A stretch of 64,000 bases of DNA from Leifsonia sp. C5G2 (GCF_013359685.1 NZ_JABFMV010000016.1:1-64000); one strand, 5' to 3'; shown: positions 25,413 through 34,412, counted from the first letter of the stretch. A program made the numbers and translations. The notes: generated by a model from the letters alone, not told the origin.

Positions 25413-25790
25413 ATGACGGTTCCCCCGCCCCGATCGGCGCCCACGCCGCAATCCCCGCCCACACCCCGGCGGCTGCTCGCGTTGCTCGGGGTCGCGCTCG
25501 CCGGTGGTCTGCTCGTCTTCCCTCCTCTCCTCGTCGCGGGGATGGCGGCCGCCTACATCCGCGCCTGGCTCGGCCTCGGCTCCATCGACCCCACCTGGAA
25601 CGACGGCGACGGCGGTCTGGTGCTCGTCGCAGTGGTCGTCGTGCTGCTCCTCCTGGTGGCCGTGGGCGCCGCCGTGGTGGCGATCTCGCGGCGCGGACGC
25701 GTCCGTCCCGCACCCGCCGCAGCCCTCTCCATCGCCGTGTCCGTCGCCGTCGCCGTGCTCGCCGTGCAGGCGATGACGTCGCTCGGCTGA
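25413..25790 (+). CDS. small multi-pass membrane protein, hypothetical
   Basis: About 125 residues with three hydrophobic segments (RRLLALLGVALAGGLLVFPP, LVLVAVVVVLLLLVAVGAAV and a C-terminal LSIAVSVAVAVLAVQAM). The Pro-rich N-terminus PPPRSAPTPQSPPTP is probably cytoplasmic. The ATG at 25413 has a GGAGG abutting it, so the exact start is uncertain. No family is recognised. Confidence 0.55.
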   Translation: MTVPPPRSAPTPQSPPTPRRLLALLGVALAGGLLVFPPLLVAGMAAAYIRAWLGLGSIDPTWNDGDGGLVLVAVVVVLLLLVAVGAAVVAISRRGRVRPAPAAALSIAVSVAVAVLAVQAMTSLG

Positions 25791-25977
25791 CCGATTCCCA
25801 GCGATCTCCTGTAGTCTGGCGGGAACCTGACCTGCCGTTCTCTCCTGACGAGCCTCCGCACGCATACCCGCGCCGCGGAGCGCTCCTCCCGATCCGGCTG
25901 TACACGTCCGCGCAGAGCGCGGTCACCCGGGGCCGCCCACGCGGCCCCTCTATTTGGAAACACGAAGGAAAGAAACG

Positions 25978-26184
25978 ATGGCCACAGGCACCGTTAAATG
26001 GTTCAACACGGAAAAGGGCTATGGCTTCATCGCCCCGGATGACGGCTCTGCCGACGTCTTCGCCCACTACAGCGAGATCCAGTCGACCGGCGGATTCCGC
26101 AACCTGGAAGAGAACCAGAAGGTCGAGTACGAGACGACCCGTGGGCCGAAGGGCCTGCAGGCGTCCGACATCCGCCCCCTCTGA
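25978..26184 (+). CDS. cspA: cold-shock protein CspA family
   Basis: A 68-residue cold-shock domain protein that binds single-stranded RNA and DNA as a chaperone. RNP1 is KGYGFIAP and RNP2 is VFAHYSEI; the start [10 protein letters not shown] is the family signature. ATG 25978 is preceded by AAGGAAAG. The leader includes a GC-rich hairpin (GGGCCGCCCACGCGGCCCC), and a strong terminator follows the gene. Confidence 0.96.
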   Translation: MATGTVKWFNTEKGYGFIAPDDGSADVFAHYSEIQSTGGFRNLEENQKVEYETTRGPKGLQASDIRPL

Positions 26185-26192
26185 CGCGTGAC

Positions 26193-26222
26193 GGCGCGGG
26201 ACCGGCTCTCCGGTCCCGCGCC
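26193..26222 (+). terminator. cspA terminator
   Basis: A perfect 13-bp stem (GGCGCGGGACCGG and its complement) with loop CTCT, starting eight bases after the cspA stop. Confidence 0.8.
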
Positions 26223-26272
26223 GCACCTCTGAAAACGGCCGTCCAGGGCGTACCGTGTGCCCGGGAGGCGAC

Positions 26273-26605
26273 ATGGGATACCTGGTCTACGACAGCAGCA
26301 CGGTCATCAACTTCGACGACCGGGTGCTCGCGCACCTCGAGGTCGTCATCGTGTCCAAGCTCCGGCGCAAGGAGTCCTTCGCCCTGAGCTGGCGCGAACC
26401 GTCGGACAACGGCGACGGCCGGACGACCATCTGGGTCGATCCGTCCATTCCGCTCCGCTTCCGCTTCGCAGGCTCCCGTCCTCCGACGCTCGACCGGGAG
26501 TGGATCGACAAGCTGGCCGCGGCCGCCGCGAGTTCCGCCGGGCTGATCGCCATCGACGAAGACGGCCAGCAGGTCATCGGCTCGACGCACGAGCGCGGCC
26601 TGTAG
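26273..26605 (+). CDS. DUF7882 family protein
   Basis: A 110-residue protein of a family widespread in Microbacteriaceae, often misnamed ATP-dependent DNA ligase in databases. The pattern is clear: GYLVYDSSTVINFDDRVLAH, LRRKESFALSWRE, GDGRTTIWVDPSIPL and a closing segment after REWIDKLAAAAASSAGL. It has none of the ligase motifs. ATG 26273 follows GGGAGGCG. Function is unknown. Confidence 0.8.
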   Translation: MGYLVYDSSTVINFDDRVLAHLEVVIVSKLRRKESFALSWREPSDNGDGRTTIWVDPSIPLRFRFAGSRPPTLDREWIDKLAAAAASSAGLIAIDEDGQQVIGSTHERGL

Positions 26606-26695
26606 TCCCCCCCCGACGCTGTCTCTCGGCAGCGGCACCCCCTTCGCTACCGTGTGCCTGCGGCGCTCTGCTCCGCCGCGGACGAGGGGGACGGC

Positions 26696-27475
26696 ATGCA
26701 CCCGACGGAGCTCACTCTCGGCACCTGGACGGTGTTCGGCGGAGGCACCTTCGTCGACCTGATCGCGGCGACGACGAACGCGCTCAATGGCGCCCTGCTG
26801 GCCCGGCGCCCCGACCACTTCCGCGACTACACGTTCGTCGGGATCGTGCTGATGGCCGTCATCGGCGGCATCGCGGGCGGAGTCACCCGCGACGTGATCC
26901 TGGAGGAGCCGCCGTCGGCGTTCACGAACCCCGCCTACATCGCGTTCTGCCTCGTGGCGGGGGTCGTCGGCTATTCCGTGGCCTACGCCGGAGGCCAGCT
27001 GTTCCGTGAGGGACTGTTCCAGTTCATGACGTCGTTCTCGCTGCCCTGGTACGCGATCATCGGGGCGCAAAAGGCGGTGGAGGCCGGCTACCCGGTCCTC
27101 GGTGCGCTCGCCATCGCCGTCATCGCGCCGACCGCCGGGCGGTTCCTGATCGACGTCACCAGTGGGGTGACGCCGAAGCAGTTCGTCCGCGGCGAGTGGT
27201 TCATCGCGACCGCGGTCGGCACGGGCCTGATCTGGATCGTGCTCGACGGGGTGGGCGTGCCGTACTGGCTGAGTGTCGCGGCCGCGTTCCTCGCCGGGTT
27301 CGTGTTCCGCGTGCTCGCCCTGTATCGCGGGTGGGAGGAGCCGCTCGCCCGGGGCCCGAAGGGGCTCAAGGTGCACCCGGACAGGCGGCCGCTGCTCGGT
27401 CGCAAGCTGGCGGGCCGGTCGCAGGAGGAGCTCCGGATGCTCGGCCTCGCGGTCGACGACGGCAGTGCCGGCTGA
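26696..27475 (+). CDS. TRIC-type trimeric cation channel family protein
   Basis: A 259-residue membrane protein of the UPF0126/TRIC family, which forms trimeric monovalent cation channels. The segment GGIAGGVTRDVILEEPP contains the glycine-rich motif of the family, and the second repeat has IGAQKAVEAGYPVLGAL. About seven membrane helices are visible, followed by a charged C-terminal tail of some 45 residues. ATG 26696 is preceded by GAGGGGG. Confidence 0.85.
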   Translation: MHPTELTLGTWTVFGGGTFVDLIAATTNALNGALLARRPDHFRDYTFVGIVLMAVIGGIAGGVTRDVILEEPPSAFTNPAYIAFCLVAGVVGYSVAYAGGQLFREGLFQFMTSFSLPWYAIIGAQKAVEAGYPVLGALAIAVIAPTAGRFLIDVTSGVTPKQFVRGEWFIATAVGTGLIWIVLDGVGVPYWLSVAAAFLAGFVFRVLALYRGWEEPLARGPKGLKVHPDRRPLLGRKLAGRSQEELRMLGLAVDDGSAG

Positions 27476-27485
27476 CGGCCGGGCG

Positions 27486-28370
27486 TCAGCTGTCGTCCGC
27501 ACCCAGCTGGTCGAGCGCGTGGCGGGCGAGGCCGGCCATGCGCGGGTTGTCGTCCGACGCGGTCGCGAGAGCGGAGGCCATCGCGACCGCCCACCCGCGT
27601 GCGCGGCGCCAGGTGGCCGTGTCGGGCGGAGTGGGGAGCGCCAGGCGGAACCGCTCCCGAGCGTCCCCGTCGAAGGTCAGCCACGCGGTCGCGAGGTCGG
27701 TGGCCGGATCGCCGGACGTGACGTCGCCGAAGTCGAGCACCGCGCGCAGGCCGCCGTCGGCGTCGAGCAGCAGGTTGCCCGGATGGAGGTCGCCGTGGAG
27801 CAGCAGCGGAGGGCCGTCCCAGACGGGCGCGTCGAGCGCCTCCCGCCAGGCCTGTTCGAGGGCGGCGACCTCCATCCGCCCCGAGAGCGAGCGCAGCCGG
27901 AGGCCAACCGTCTCGTTCCGGTCCGCGAGCGGGACGCCGCGCACGGGGTTGCGCGGAGCGTCCGGCGCCGGGACGGCGAGCTCGCCGAGGAAGAGCGCCA
28001 GCGGCTCGGCGAGCCCGGCGCGGCGGACCGCGGCGACCGAGGCTCCGTCGACGCCGTCCACCCACTCGACGACGCTCCAGGGCCAGGGGAACGTCTTCGA
28101 CGGGACGCCGACGCGCACCGGCGCGGGCACGGGCACGCTGACGCGGGCGGCGATCGCGGGCAGCATCCACTGCTCGTGCTCGATGAGGTGCGCCGCGACC
28201 TCGCGGCGCGGGATGCGCACGGCCAGGGCGTCGCCGAGACGGAAGAGCCGGTTGTCCCAGCCGTCGGACACCAGCCGCAGCGGCCCCGCGAGGTCGGGAT
28301 GCTGCTCGGCCAGCAGACGCGCGACGAGCGCCTCGTCGACGGGGATGTCGGCTGCCGGGGTGTCGCTCAC
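27486..28370 (-). CDS. APH family phosphotransferase
   Basis: A 294-residue small-molecule kinase of the aminoglycoside phosphotransferase fold. The catalytic loop is LLHGDLHPGNLLLD and the metal site VLDFGD. The N-lobe has LVSDGWDNRLFRLGDALAVRIPRR. The substrate is unknown; many relatives act on sugars or amino acids rather than antibiotics. The GTG start at 28370 lies six bases after TACGGT (28382-28377), consistent with a leaderless transcript. It is divergent from the PLP decarboxylase. Confidence 0.85.
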   Translation of the reverse strand: MSDTPAADIPVDEALVARLLAEQHPDLAGPLRLVSDGWDNRLFRLGDALAVRIPRREVAAHLIEHEQWMLPAIAARVSVPVPAPVRVGVPSKTFPWPWSVVEWVDGVDGASVAAVRRAGLAEPLALFLGELAVPAPDAPRNPVRGVPLADRNETVGLRLRSLSGRMEVAALEQAWREALDAPVWDGPPLLLHGDLHPGNLLLDADGGLRAVLDFGDVTSGDPATDLATAWLTFDGDARERFRLALPTPPDTATWRRARGWAVAMASALATASDDNPRMAGLARHALDQLGADDS

Positions 28371-28509
28371 CGCTCGACCGTAGCAGGGCGGCGCGGATGA
28401 TACCGCGGCGCGCACGAATCGTGCGCTTCGGTCTGCAATCCGCCGATTCCCTGCGTTCAGAGCCAAACAGATGCGCGGTTCTGTGTGCGAGCATAATCGG
28501 GGAGGTTCC

Positions 28510-29889
28510 ATGACCGAGAAGTCCACCGTGTCCGCCGAGCGCATGCACGCCGTCACCCCGGAGACCCGGGAACTCGTCGACCTGGTGCTCGAATACTCGC
28601 GCCGCCGCATCCTGAGCGAGGACACGCCGCTCGACAAGCCGCTGCCGGAGTTCGAACTGCGCCGCCTCGCCGGGCAGACCGTCTCCGAGCGCGGGATCGG
28701 CGCCGAGCGCGCGCTCGCGCTGTTCGAGCACGTGCTCGCGCCCGCCTGCATCACGACGGACCACCCGCGCTACCTCTCCTTCATCCCGACGGCGCCGACC
28801 AAGGCAGCGACGGCGTTCGACCTGGTCGTCTCCGCGAGCGCGGTCTACGGCGGCTCGTGGCTCGAAGGCTCCGGCGCCGTCTACGCCGAGAACCAGGTGC
28901 TCTCCTGGCTCGCCTCCGAGTTCGGGCTCCCGCCCACGTCGGGCGGGGTGTTCGTGCAGGGTGGGACGCTCGGCAACCTCTCCGCGCTCGTCGCCGCGCG
29001 CGACGCGGCCCGCACCGAGCGGGGCAACCCGTCCGGCCGCTGGGTGATCGTGTGCAGCTCGGAGGCGCACTCGTCGGTGTCGTCGGCGGCCCGGGTGATG
29101 GATGTCGACGTCGTCGCGGTCTCGCCCGGCGAGTCCGGCGTGCTCGCGGGAGACGCGGTGCGGACGGCGCTGGAGGAGTACGGCGACGCCGTGTTCGCGG
29201 TCGTCGCCACCGGCGGATCCACCAACTTCGGGATCGTCGACGACATCGCCTCGATCGCCGCCCTGAAGTCGGAGTTCTCGTTCTGGCTGCACGTCGATGG
29301 CGCCTACGGCCTCGCGGGCATGCTGTCGCCGCTGGCCCGGCACCGCTTCGCCGGTGTCGAGGACGCCGACTCGGTCATCGTCGACCCGCACAAGTGGCTG
29401 TTCGCGCCGTTCGACGCGTGCGCGCTGATCTACCGCGACCCGGAGGCCGGCCGTCGCGCTCACACGCAGCACGCGGAGTACCTCGACACCCTCACCGAGA
29501 CGGTGGAGTGGAGCCCGTCCGACTACGCCGCGCACCTCACCCGCCGGGCGCGCGGGCTGCCGTTCTGGTTCTCGCTCGCCTCCCACGGCGCCGCGGCCTA
29601 TCGCGACGCGGTCACCGCCTCCATCCGCCTGGCGGAGCGGATCGCCGACGAGATCGAGGGACGGGAGGGATTTCGGCTGGTGCGCCGGCCGCAGCTGTCG
29701 GTGGTCGTCTTCGAGCGCGACGGCTGGAGCAAGGAGGACTACGCCGTGTGGTCGGCCCGGCTGCTGGAGGAGCAGCGGGCGTTCGTGACGCCGAGCTCGC
29801 ACGCGGGCCGCCCGAACACGCGGTTCGCGGTGCTGAACCCGCTGACCACGTTCGAGGACCTGGTCGGCATCCTGGACACCATGGAGTGA
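28510..29889 (+). CDS. PLP-dependent group II amino acid decarboxylase
   Basis: A 459-residue decarboxylase of the aromatic-L-amino-acid/glutamate/diaminobutyrate group. The PLP lysine is Lys295 in VDPHKWLFAPFD, the PLP-binding Asp is in HVDGAYGLAG, and FVQGGTLGNLSALVAAR is the cofactor phosphate region. The exact amino acid cannot be told. ATG 28510 is preceded by GGGGAGG. A strong terminator follows. Confidence 0.88.
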   Translation: MTEKSTVSAERMHAVTPETRELVDLVLEYSRRRILSEDTPLDKPLPEFELRRLAGQTVSERGIGAERALALFEHVLAPACITTDHPRYLSFIPTAPTKAATAFDLVVSASAVYGGSWLEGSGAVYAENQVLSWLASEFGLPPTSGGVFVQGGTLGNLSALVAARDAARTERGNPSGRWVIVCSSEAHSSVSSAARVMDVDVVAVSPGESGVLAGDAVRTALEEYGDAVFAVVATGGSTNFGIVDDIASIAALKSEFSFWLHVDGAYGLAGMLSPLARHRFAGVEDADSVIVDPHKWLFAPFDACALIYRDPEAGRRAHTQHAEYLDTLTETVEWSPSDYAAHLTRRARGLPFWFSLASHGAAAYRDAVTASIRLAERIADEIEGREGFRLVRRPQLSVVVFERDGWSKEDYAVWSARLLEEQRAFVTPSSHAGRPNTRFAVLNPLTTFEDLVGILDTME

Positions 29890-29896
29890 TCGCCGC

Positions 29897-29938
29897 AACG
29901 ACGAAGGCCCCATGCTCGCGCACGGGGCCTTCGTCGTT
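29897..29938. terminator. bidirectional terminator
   Basis: A 15-bp perfect stem (AACGACGAAGGCCCC and its complement) with a 12-nt loop, between the convergent decarboxylase and DUF6458 genes. Confidence 0.8.
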
Positions 29939-29952
29939 CGAGAGGGAGAGTG

Positions 29953-30207
29953 TCAGACGATGTCGTCCGACTCGCTCGCCCGTCGCGTCACACGCTCGCC
30001 CGTCGCAGGATCGACGGCCGTGCGGGTGGTGGCGACAGAGGAGCGACGCCGGGTGAGCAGCACGATCCCGATGATGATGCCGATGACTCCGGCGACCATC
30101 AGGATGTAGCCCACCAGGTGCAGGTCGATCCAGCCGACCTGGAGGTTGAGGGCGAACGCGAGGATCGCTCCGATGACGACCAGGAAGATGCCGGCGCCGA
30201 GACTCAT
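29953..30207 (-). CDS. DUF6458-like small membrane protein
   Basis: An 84-residue protein with two membrane helices (GAGIFLVVIGAILAFAL and VGYILMVAGVIGIIIGIVLL), then a basic RRR stop-transfer and a polar tail with the conserved-looking VDPATGERVTRR. This matches the actinobacterial DUF6458 family as I recall it; its role is unknown. A strong GGAGGGGAGG site precedes the ATG. It follows the 54-residue gene by 19 bp and is probably co-transcribed with it. Confidence 0.78.
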   Translation of the reverse strand: MSLGAGIFLVVIGAILAFALNLQVGWIDLHLVGYILMVAGVIGIIIGIVLLTRRRSSVATTRTAVDPATGERVTRRASESDDIV

Positions 30208-30226
30208 CTGTGCCTCCCCTCCGGGC

Positions 30227-30391
30227 CTAGACCCGTCGGCTTCCGGTGAGCAGCCGCACCAGCCAGACGATCACGGCCAGGACGAGCAGGATGATGCCGA
30301 CCCACAGGAGGAAGTTCAGCGACTGCACGAAGCCTCCGGTGAGCAGCAGGATGATCGCGATGATGGCGATGATGATGAGCAGGATGTTCAT
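30227..30391 (-). CDS. 54-residue hydrophobic membrane protein
   Basis: A short gene read directly from the sequence: MNILLIIIAIIAIILLLTGG, then VQSLNFLLWVGI and a second helix ending in LVRLLTGSRRV. It has two membrane helices and a basic C-terminus, with few other features. AGGAAAGGA lies upstream at good spacing, which supports translation. It is the first gene of a unit with the DUF6458 gene and lies downstream of possible MarR operator palindromes. Confidence 0.75.
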   Translation of the reverse strand: MNILLIIIAIIAIILLLTGGFVQSLNFLLWVGIILLVLAVIVWLVRLLTGSRRV

Positions 30392-30415
30392 GGAGAAGTG
30401 TCCTTTCCTAGACAG

Positions 30416-30450
30416 GAACCAGCAAACGACTGGTTCAATTGCCTAGCAAT
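30416..30450. promoter_or_regulatory. paired palindromes, candidate operator
   Basis: Two inverted repeats lie between the MarR gene and the small membrane gene: GAACCAG/CTGGTTC (30416-30422 and 30430-30436) and ATTGC-CTA-GCAAT (30438-30450). The second has the size and sequence style of MarR operators. Both sit about 25-60 bp upstream of the small gene's ATG. Confidence 0.45.
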
Positions 30451-30460
30451 CCCCTTGACT

Positions 30461-30952
30461 TCAACTCCGTTTCGGCCTACTTGAGCGCTCGGATGCGATC
30501 CGGTCGACGGTCTCGCGCATCTTCGTGAGGAACCGGGTGACGGTCTCCGCCTCGTCCGGGCTGAGCTCCGCGGTGGCGGCGTCGATCTGCTCCTGCGCCG
30601 CGGCGAGCAAGGGGCCCGTGTCCCCGAGCGCTGCGCCCGTCGGGACGAGCTCCACCGATCGCTTGTCGGTTCTGCTGGGCCGCCGCTCCAGGAAGCCGGC
30701 GCGCACCAGGCGGTCGACGAGCAGCGTGGTGGAGGCGCTGGAGACGCCGAGGTACGCGCTCACGTCCTTCGCGAAGGTGGGGCGACCGGCGGCGGTGTTG
30801 TCGAGGATCAGACGGAGCGCGAGCAGGTCGTTCTCGCCGATTCCCATGGCGGCCCCGGTGCGGCGGCGCATGGCGGCCTCGGCGGCACGGTAGACCTGCA
30901 GCGCTTCGAGAACGCCCGTGTCGGGCCGCGGCTGCTCCGGTTCGTGCTTCAC
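30461..30952 (-). CDS. MarR family transcriptional regulator
   Basis: A 163-residue winged-helix regulator. The recognition region is KDVSAYLGVSSASTTLLVDRLVRAGFLERRPS with the wing RTDKRSVELVPTGAA. It carries extra polar N- and C-terminal ends. The GTG start follows GGAGGA. It points toward the two small membrane proteins, which it may repress through palindromes in the gap. Confidence 0.88.
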   Translation of the reverse strand: MKHEPEQPRPDTGVLEALQVYRAAEAAMRRRTGAAMGIGENDLLALRLILDNTAAGRPTFAKDVSAYLGVSSASTTLLVDRLVRAGFLERRPSRTDKRSVELVPTGAALGDTGPLLAAAQEQIDAATAELSPDEAETVTRFLTKMRETVDRIASERSSRPKRS

Positions 30953-31049
30953 TCCTCCCAGTCATCCCCCGCGGCCTCGTCGGCGCAACGGGGGTGGACC
31001 CGACTGTCGGCGGATTCACGGCGACGCGATGCGCGGGTATGCTCGCGCG

Positions 31050-32381
31050 GTGGACGAACGAGTACTTCTCGACCGCTATGTGCTGCGGGATCGGCTGGGA
31101 CGCGGCGGAATGGCGACGGTGTTCCGTGCGTTCGATCGGCGCCTCGAACGGGACGTCGCCGTGAAGCTGTTCGCTCAGGGAACAGCCGTCGACGACGCCC
31201 GGCGGCGGACCGAGGCGACCATGCTCGCCCGGCTGAGCCATCCGCACCTGGTCGGATTGCACGATGCGCACCTGGCCGCCGACGGCGACAGCACCCCCAG
31301 CTTCCTGGTGATGGAGCTCGTGGACGGCGAGGACCTCCGCACGAGACTGCAGGACGGTCCCCTTCCCCCGGAGGATGCGGTGGAGGTGATGGCCGGCATC
31401 GCGGAGGCCCTCGTCGTCGTGCATGAGGCGGGCATGGTGCACCGCGATCTGAAGCCCGGCAACATCCTGCTCGCCGACGCGAGCGTGCCGGGCGGGCGGC
31501 CGGTGGTCAAGCTCGCCGACTTCGGTATCGCGCACCTGGTCGGCTCGGAGCGGATCACCACGATCGGCACCGTCATCGGAACGGCGGGCTATCTCAGCCC
31601 GGAGCAGGTCTTCGGCGGCGAGCCGGGACCGTCGGCGGACATCTACTCGCTCGGGCTCGTCGTGCTGGAGGCCCTGACGGGCGTGCGCGAGTATCCGGGG
31701 ACGCCGGTGGAGGCCGTGGCCGCGCGGGCGGCGCGCGACCCCCGCATCCCGGCCTCCCTCCCCGAGGACTGGCGCGGGCTGCTCGGCGCGATGACCTCGC
31801 GCGACCCGGCGCTCCGGCCGAGCGCGCTGGAGGTCGCGGTGATGGCGCGCGAGCTCGCGCCCGAGCTGGCGGGCTGGGCGCCCGAGGAGGCCACCGTTCC
31901 GCTCGGCGACACCGCGCCGACCGTGGTGCACGCGCGTGGGGCGGGGGCGGCCGCCGCGGGTGGAGCGGCCTTCGCCGCGGCCGGTGCGGCGGCCGCCGCC
32001 GGGGGTGCGACCGGCGCGACCCGGCTGCTGCCGGCGACCCGGCGCCGTCGCCGCGGCATCCTGACCGGCGGCGCCGTCGCTGGCTCGATCCTCGCGGTGG
32101 CCGCGACCCTGGCCCTCGGAAGCATGATGGCTCCCGCGAGCGAGGAGCCGCAGAGCGTCCCGACGACGCCGCGTCCGACGCCGAGCGTGCAGGCGCCGCC
32201 GGCCACGGTGACGCCGGTCGACACGACGACGCAGCAGCCGCAGCAGGAGGAGGACAGCTCGGACCAGCAGCAGGTGCAGCAGGAGCGGCCGGCAGGCCCA
32301 CCCGGCGGCAACAAGGGCAAGGACAAGGGGAACGGGCCGGGCAAGGACCACGGCGGCGGCCCGGGCAAAGGCAAGGACTGA
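31050..32381 (+). CDS. Ser/Thr protein kinase, membrane-anchored
   Basis: A 443-residue Hanks-type kinase. The glycine loop is LGRGGMATVF, the ATP lysine is Lys39 in VAVKLF, the catalytic loop HRDLKPGN starts at His131, and the metal site DFG begins at Asp157. All key residues are present, so it should be active. An Ala/Gly-rich linker (about 290-325) leads to one membrane helix (about 341-361). The outside tail is Pro/Thr/Gln-rich and ends in Gly-Lys-Asn-Asp repeats, without PASTA domains. The GTG at 31050 follows TATGCT by six bases, indicating a leaderless start; an ATG at 31029 is possible. Confidence 0.92.
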   Translation: MDERVLLDRYVLRDRLGRGGMATVFRAFDRRLERDVAVKLFAQGTAVDDARRRTEATMLARLSHPHLVGLHDAHLAADGDSTPSFLVMELVDGEDLRTRLQDGPLPPEDAVEVMAGIAEALVVVHEAGMVHRDLKPGNILLADASVPGGRPVVKLADFGIAHLVGSERITTIGTVIGTAGYLSPEQVFGGEPGPSADIYSLGLVVLEALTGVREYPGTPVEAVAARAARDPRIPASLPEDWRGLLGAMTSRDPALRPSALEVAVMARELAPELAGWAPEEATVPLGDTAPTVVHARGAGAAAAGGAAFAAAGAAAAAGGATGATRLLPATRRRRRGILTGGAVAGSILAVAATLALGSMMAPASEEPQSVPTTPRPTPSVQAPPATVTPVDTTTQQPQQEEDSSDQQQVQQERPAGPPGGNKGKDKGNGPGKDHGGGPGKGKD

Positions 32382-32420
32382 CCGCTTCCCGACCCGCCCC
32401 TTCGCCGGTACTGTCGGGGG

Positions 32421-33395
32421 GTGCCCGAGCAGACCAAGACCGCCGCGATCATCGTCAACCCGGTGAAGGTGGATGAGCCGGCCCTCCGCGAGGCGCTCGC
32501 CGCCGCGGAGCAGCGCCACGGCTGGGGCGAGACGATGTGGATCGAGACCACGGAGGACGACCCCGGCGCCGGTCAGGCGCGGGAGGCGCTGGACCGCGGC
32601 GCCGACGTCGTGATCGCCGCGGGCGGCGACGGGACCGTCCGCACGGTCGCAGAGGCGCTGCAGGGCACGGGCGTGCCACTCGCGCTCCTCCCCTCGGGGA
32701 CGGGCAATCTGCTCGCCCGCAACCTGAACCTCACCCTCGACGACGTGGAGAACGCCCTCGACTCCGCCTTCGGGGGCGACGACCGGCCGATCGACGTCGG
32801 CGTCGTCGAGCTGCGCGACGGCGACGGTCCCACCCGCAAGCATTCGTATCTGGTCATGGCGGGGGTCGGCATCGACGCGCAGATGATCGCCGCCACCGAC
32901 GACGACCTGAAGGCCCGGCACGGCTGGCTCGCCTATGTCAAGGCGATCGGGACGGTGCTGCGCGACAAGAACGAGCTGCGCCTCCGGTACGAGCTCGACA
33001 AGAAGGGCGTCCGCTCCGTGCGCGCGCACACGGTGCTGATCGGCAACTGCGGGTCGCTGCCGGCCAACATCCTGCTGCTCCCGGAGGCAGCGGTCGACGA
33101 CGGCGAGTTCGACATCGTCGTGCTGCGTCCGGAGGGCTTCATCGGCTGGGTGCAGATCGCCGTCAAGGTCTTCTGGGAGAACGGCATCCTCCGCCGCACG
33201 ACCGTCGGCCGCCGGCTGATGGGCGCCGACCGCGAGGTGCGCGCGATGAACTACCTGAAGGGCCGCGAGTTCGTGATGCGGCTGAACCGGCCGCAGGAGG
33301 TCGACCTCGACGGCGACCTGTTCGGACGCGCGTCGGCGCTGCGGACGTGGGTGGACCCGCTGAGCCTGATCGTGAAGGTGCCACACGTCGATTGA
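32421..33395 (+). CDS. diacylglycerol kinase family lipid kinase
   Basis: A 324-residue enzyme with a DAGK catalytic domain. The nucleotide motif GGDGTVRTVAEAL and LLPSGTGNLLARNL are diagnostic. Relatives phosphorylate diacylglycerol or sphingoid/other lipids using ATP. The GTG start lies six bases after TACTGT (32409-32414), so translation is probably leaderless. It follows the kinase gene by 39 bp but has its own promoter element. Confidence 0.9.
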   Translation: MPEQTKTAAIIVNPVKVDEPALREALAAAEQRHGWGETMWIETTEDDPGAGQAREALDRGADVVIAAGGDGTVRTVAEALQGTGVPLALLPSGTGNLLARNLNLTLDDVENALDSAFGGDDRPIDVGVVELRDGDGPTRKHSYLVMAGVGIDAQMIAATDDDLKARHGWLAYVKAIGTVLRDKNELRLRYELDKKGVRSVRAHTVLIGNCGSLPANILLLPEAAVDDGEFDIVVLRPEGFIGWVQIAVKVFWENGILRRTTVGRRLMGADREVRAMNYLKGREFVMRLNRPQEVDLDGDLFGRASALRTWVDPLSLIVKVPHVD

Positions 33396-33405
33396 CGTGC
33401 GGCAC
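33378..33405. terminator. hairpin between convergent genes
   Basis: GTGCCACACGTC pairs with GACGTGCGGCAC around a 4-nt loop, with one G-U type mismatch. It overlaps the last codons of the lipid kinase gene and ends eight bases before the gap stop codon. Confidence 0.6.
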
Positions 33406-33413
33406 CACACGAT

Positions 33414-34412
33414 TCAGGAGCGCGCCAGCAGCTCCAGCGTGTCGACGACGCGGTTGGAGAAGCCCCACTCGTTGTCGTACCAGGCGACGACCTTGATGTG
33501 CCGGCCGTCCACGCGGGTCAGCGCCGCGTCGAAGATCGACGAGGCCGGCTGCCCGGTGATGTCGCTCGACACCAGCGGGTCGTCGGCGTAGTCCAGGATG
33601 CCGCGCAGCGGTCCGTCGGCGGCGGCGCGGTAGGCGGCCAGAACCTCGTCGCGGGTGACGTCGCGGGTGACGGTCGTGTTCAGCTCCACGATCGAGCCGA
33701 CCGGCACAGGCACCCGGATGGAGTCGCCCGAGAGCTTGCCGTCCAGCTGGGGGAGCACCAGGCCGATCGCCTTCGCGGCGCCGGTCGTCGTCGGCACGAT
33801 GTTGACCCCGGCGGCGCGGGCACGGCGCAGGTCGCGGTGCGGGCCGTCCTGCAGGTTCTGCTCCTGGGTGTAGGCGTGCACGGTGGTCATGAAGCCGTGC
33901 TCGATGCCGGCGAGGTCGTCGAGCACCTTGGCGAGCGGTGCGAGGGCATTCGTGGTGCAGGACGCGTTGGAGACGATGACGTGCTTCTCGGGGTCGAAGG
34001 CGTCGGTGTTCACGCCGTACGCCAGGGTGACGTCGGCGCCGTCGGCCGGCGCGCTCACCAGGACGCGCTTCGCGCCGGCGGTCAGGTGGGCGCGGGCGGC
34101 CTCGGCGGAGGTGAAGCGGCCGGTGGACTCGAGCACCACATCCACGCCGAGCTCCGCCCAGGGCAGGTCGGCCGGCTCGCGCTCGGCCAGCACGCGGATG
34201 GGCGCGCCGTCGACGACCAGGGTGTCGCCGTCGACCTCGACGGTGCGGCCAAGACGGCCGAGCGAGCTGTCGTACTTCAGCAGGTGGGCGAGGGTGGCGG
34301 GCGCGGTCAGGTCGTTGATCGCGACGACCTCCAGCGCGGAGTCGCGCTCCAGCAGGGCGCGGAGGGTGTTCCGGCCGATGCGGCCGAAGCCGTTGATGGC
34401 GATGCGGGTCAT
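33414..34412 (-). CDS. gap: glyceraldehyde-3-phosphate dehydrogenase
   Basis: A 332-residue GAPDH converting glyceraldehyde 3-phosphate to 1,3-bisphosphoglycerate. The Rossmann start is MTRIAINGFGRIGR, the NAD-type INDL follows, and the nucleophile is Cys152 in SNASCTTNALAPLAK. ATG 34412 follows GAAAGG. It stands alone rather than in a gap-pgk-tpi cluster, so it may be a second GAPDH copy; this cannot be judged from the window. Confidence 0.95.
   Translation of the reverse strand: MTRIAINGFGRIGRNTLRALLERDSALEVVAINDLTAPATLAHLLKYDSSLGRLGRTVEVDGDTLVVDGAPIRVLAEREPADLPWAELGVDVVLESTGRFTSAEAARAHLTAGAKRVLVSAPADGADVTLAYGVNTDAFDPEKHVIVSNASCTTNALAPLAKVLDDLAGIEHGFMTTVHAYTQEQNLQDGPHRDLRRARAAGVNIVPTTTGAAKAIGLVLPQLDGKLSGDSIRVPVPVGSIVELNTTVTRDVTRDEVLAAYRAAADGPLRGILDYADDPLVSSDITGQPASSIFDAALTRVDGRHIKVVAWYDNEWGFSNRVVDTLELLARS

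Noticed and set aside
26273-26605. Annotation as ATP-dependent DNA ligase
   Set aside because: No KxDG motif or ligase length; the sequence matches the DUF7882 pattern.
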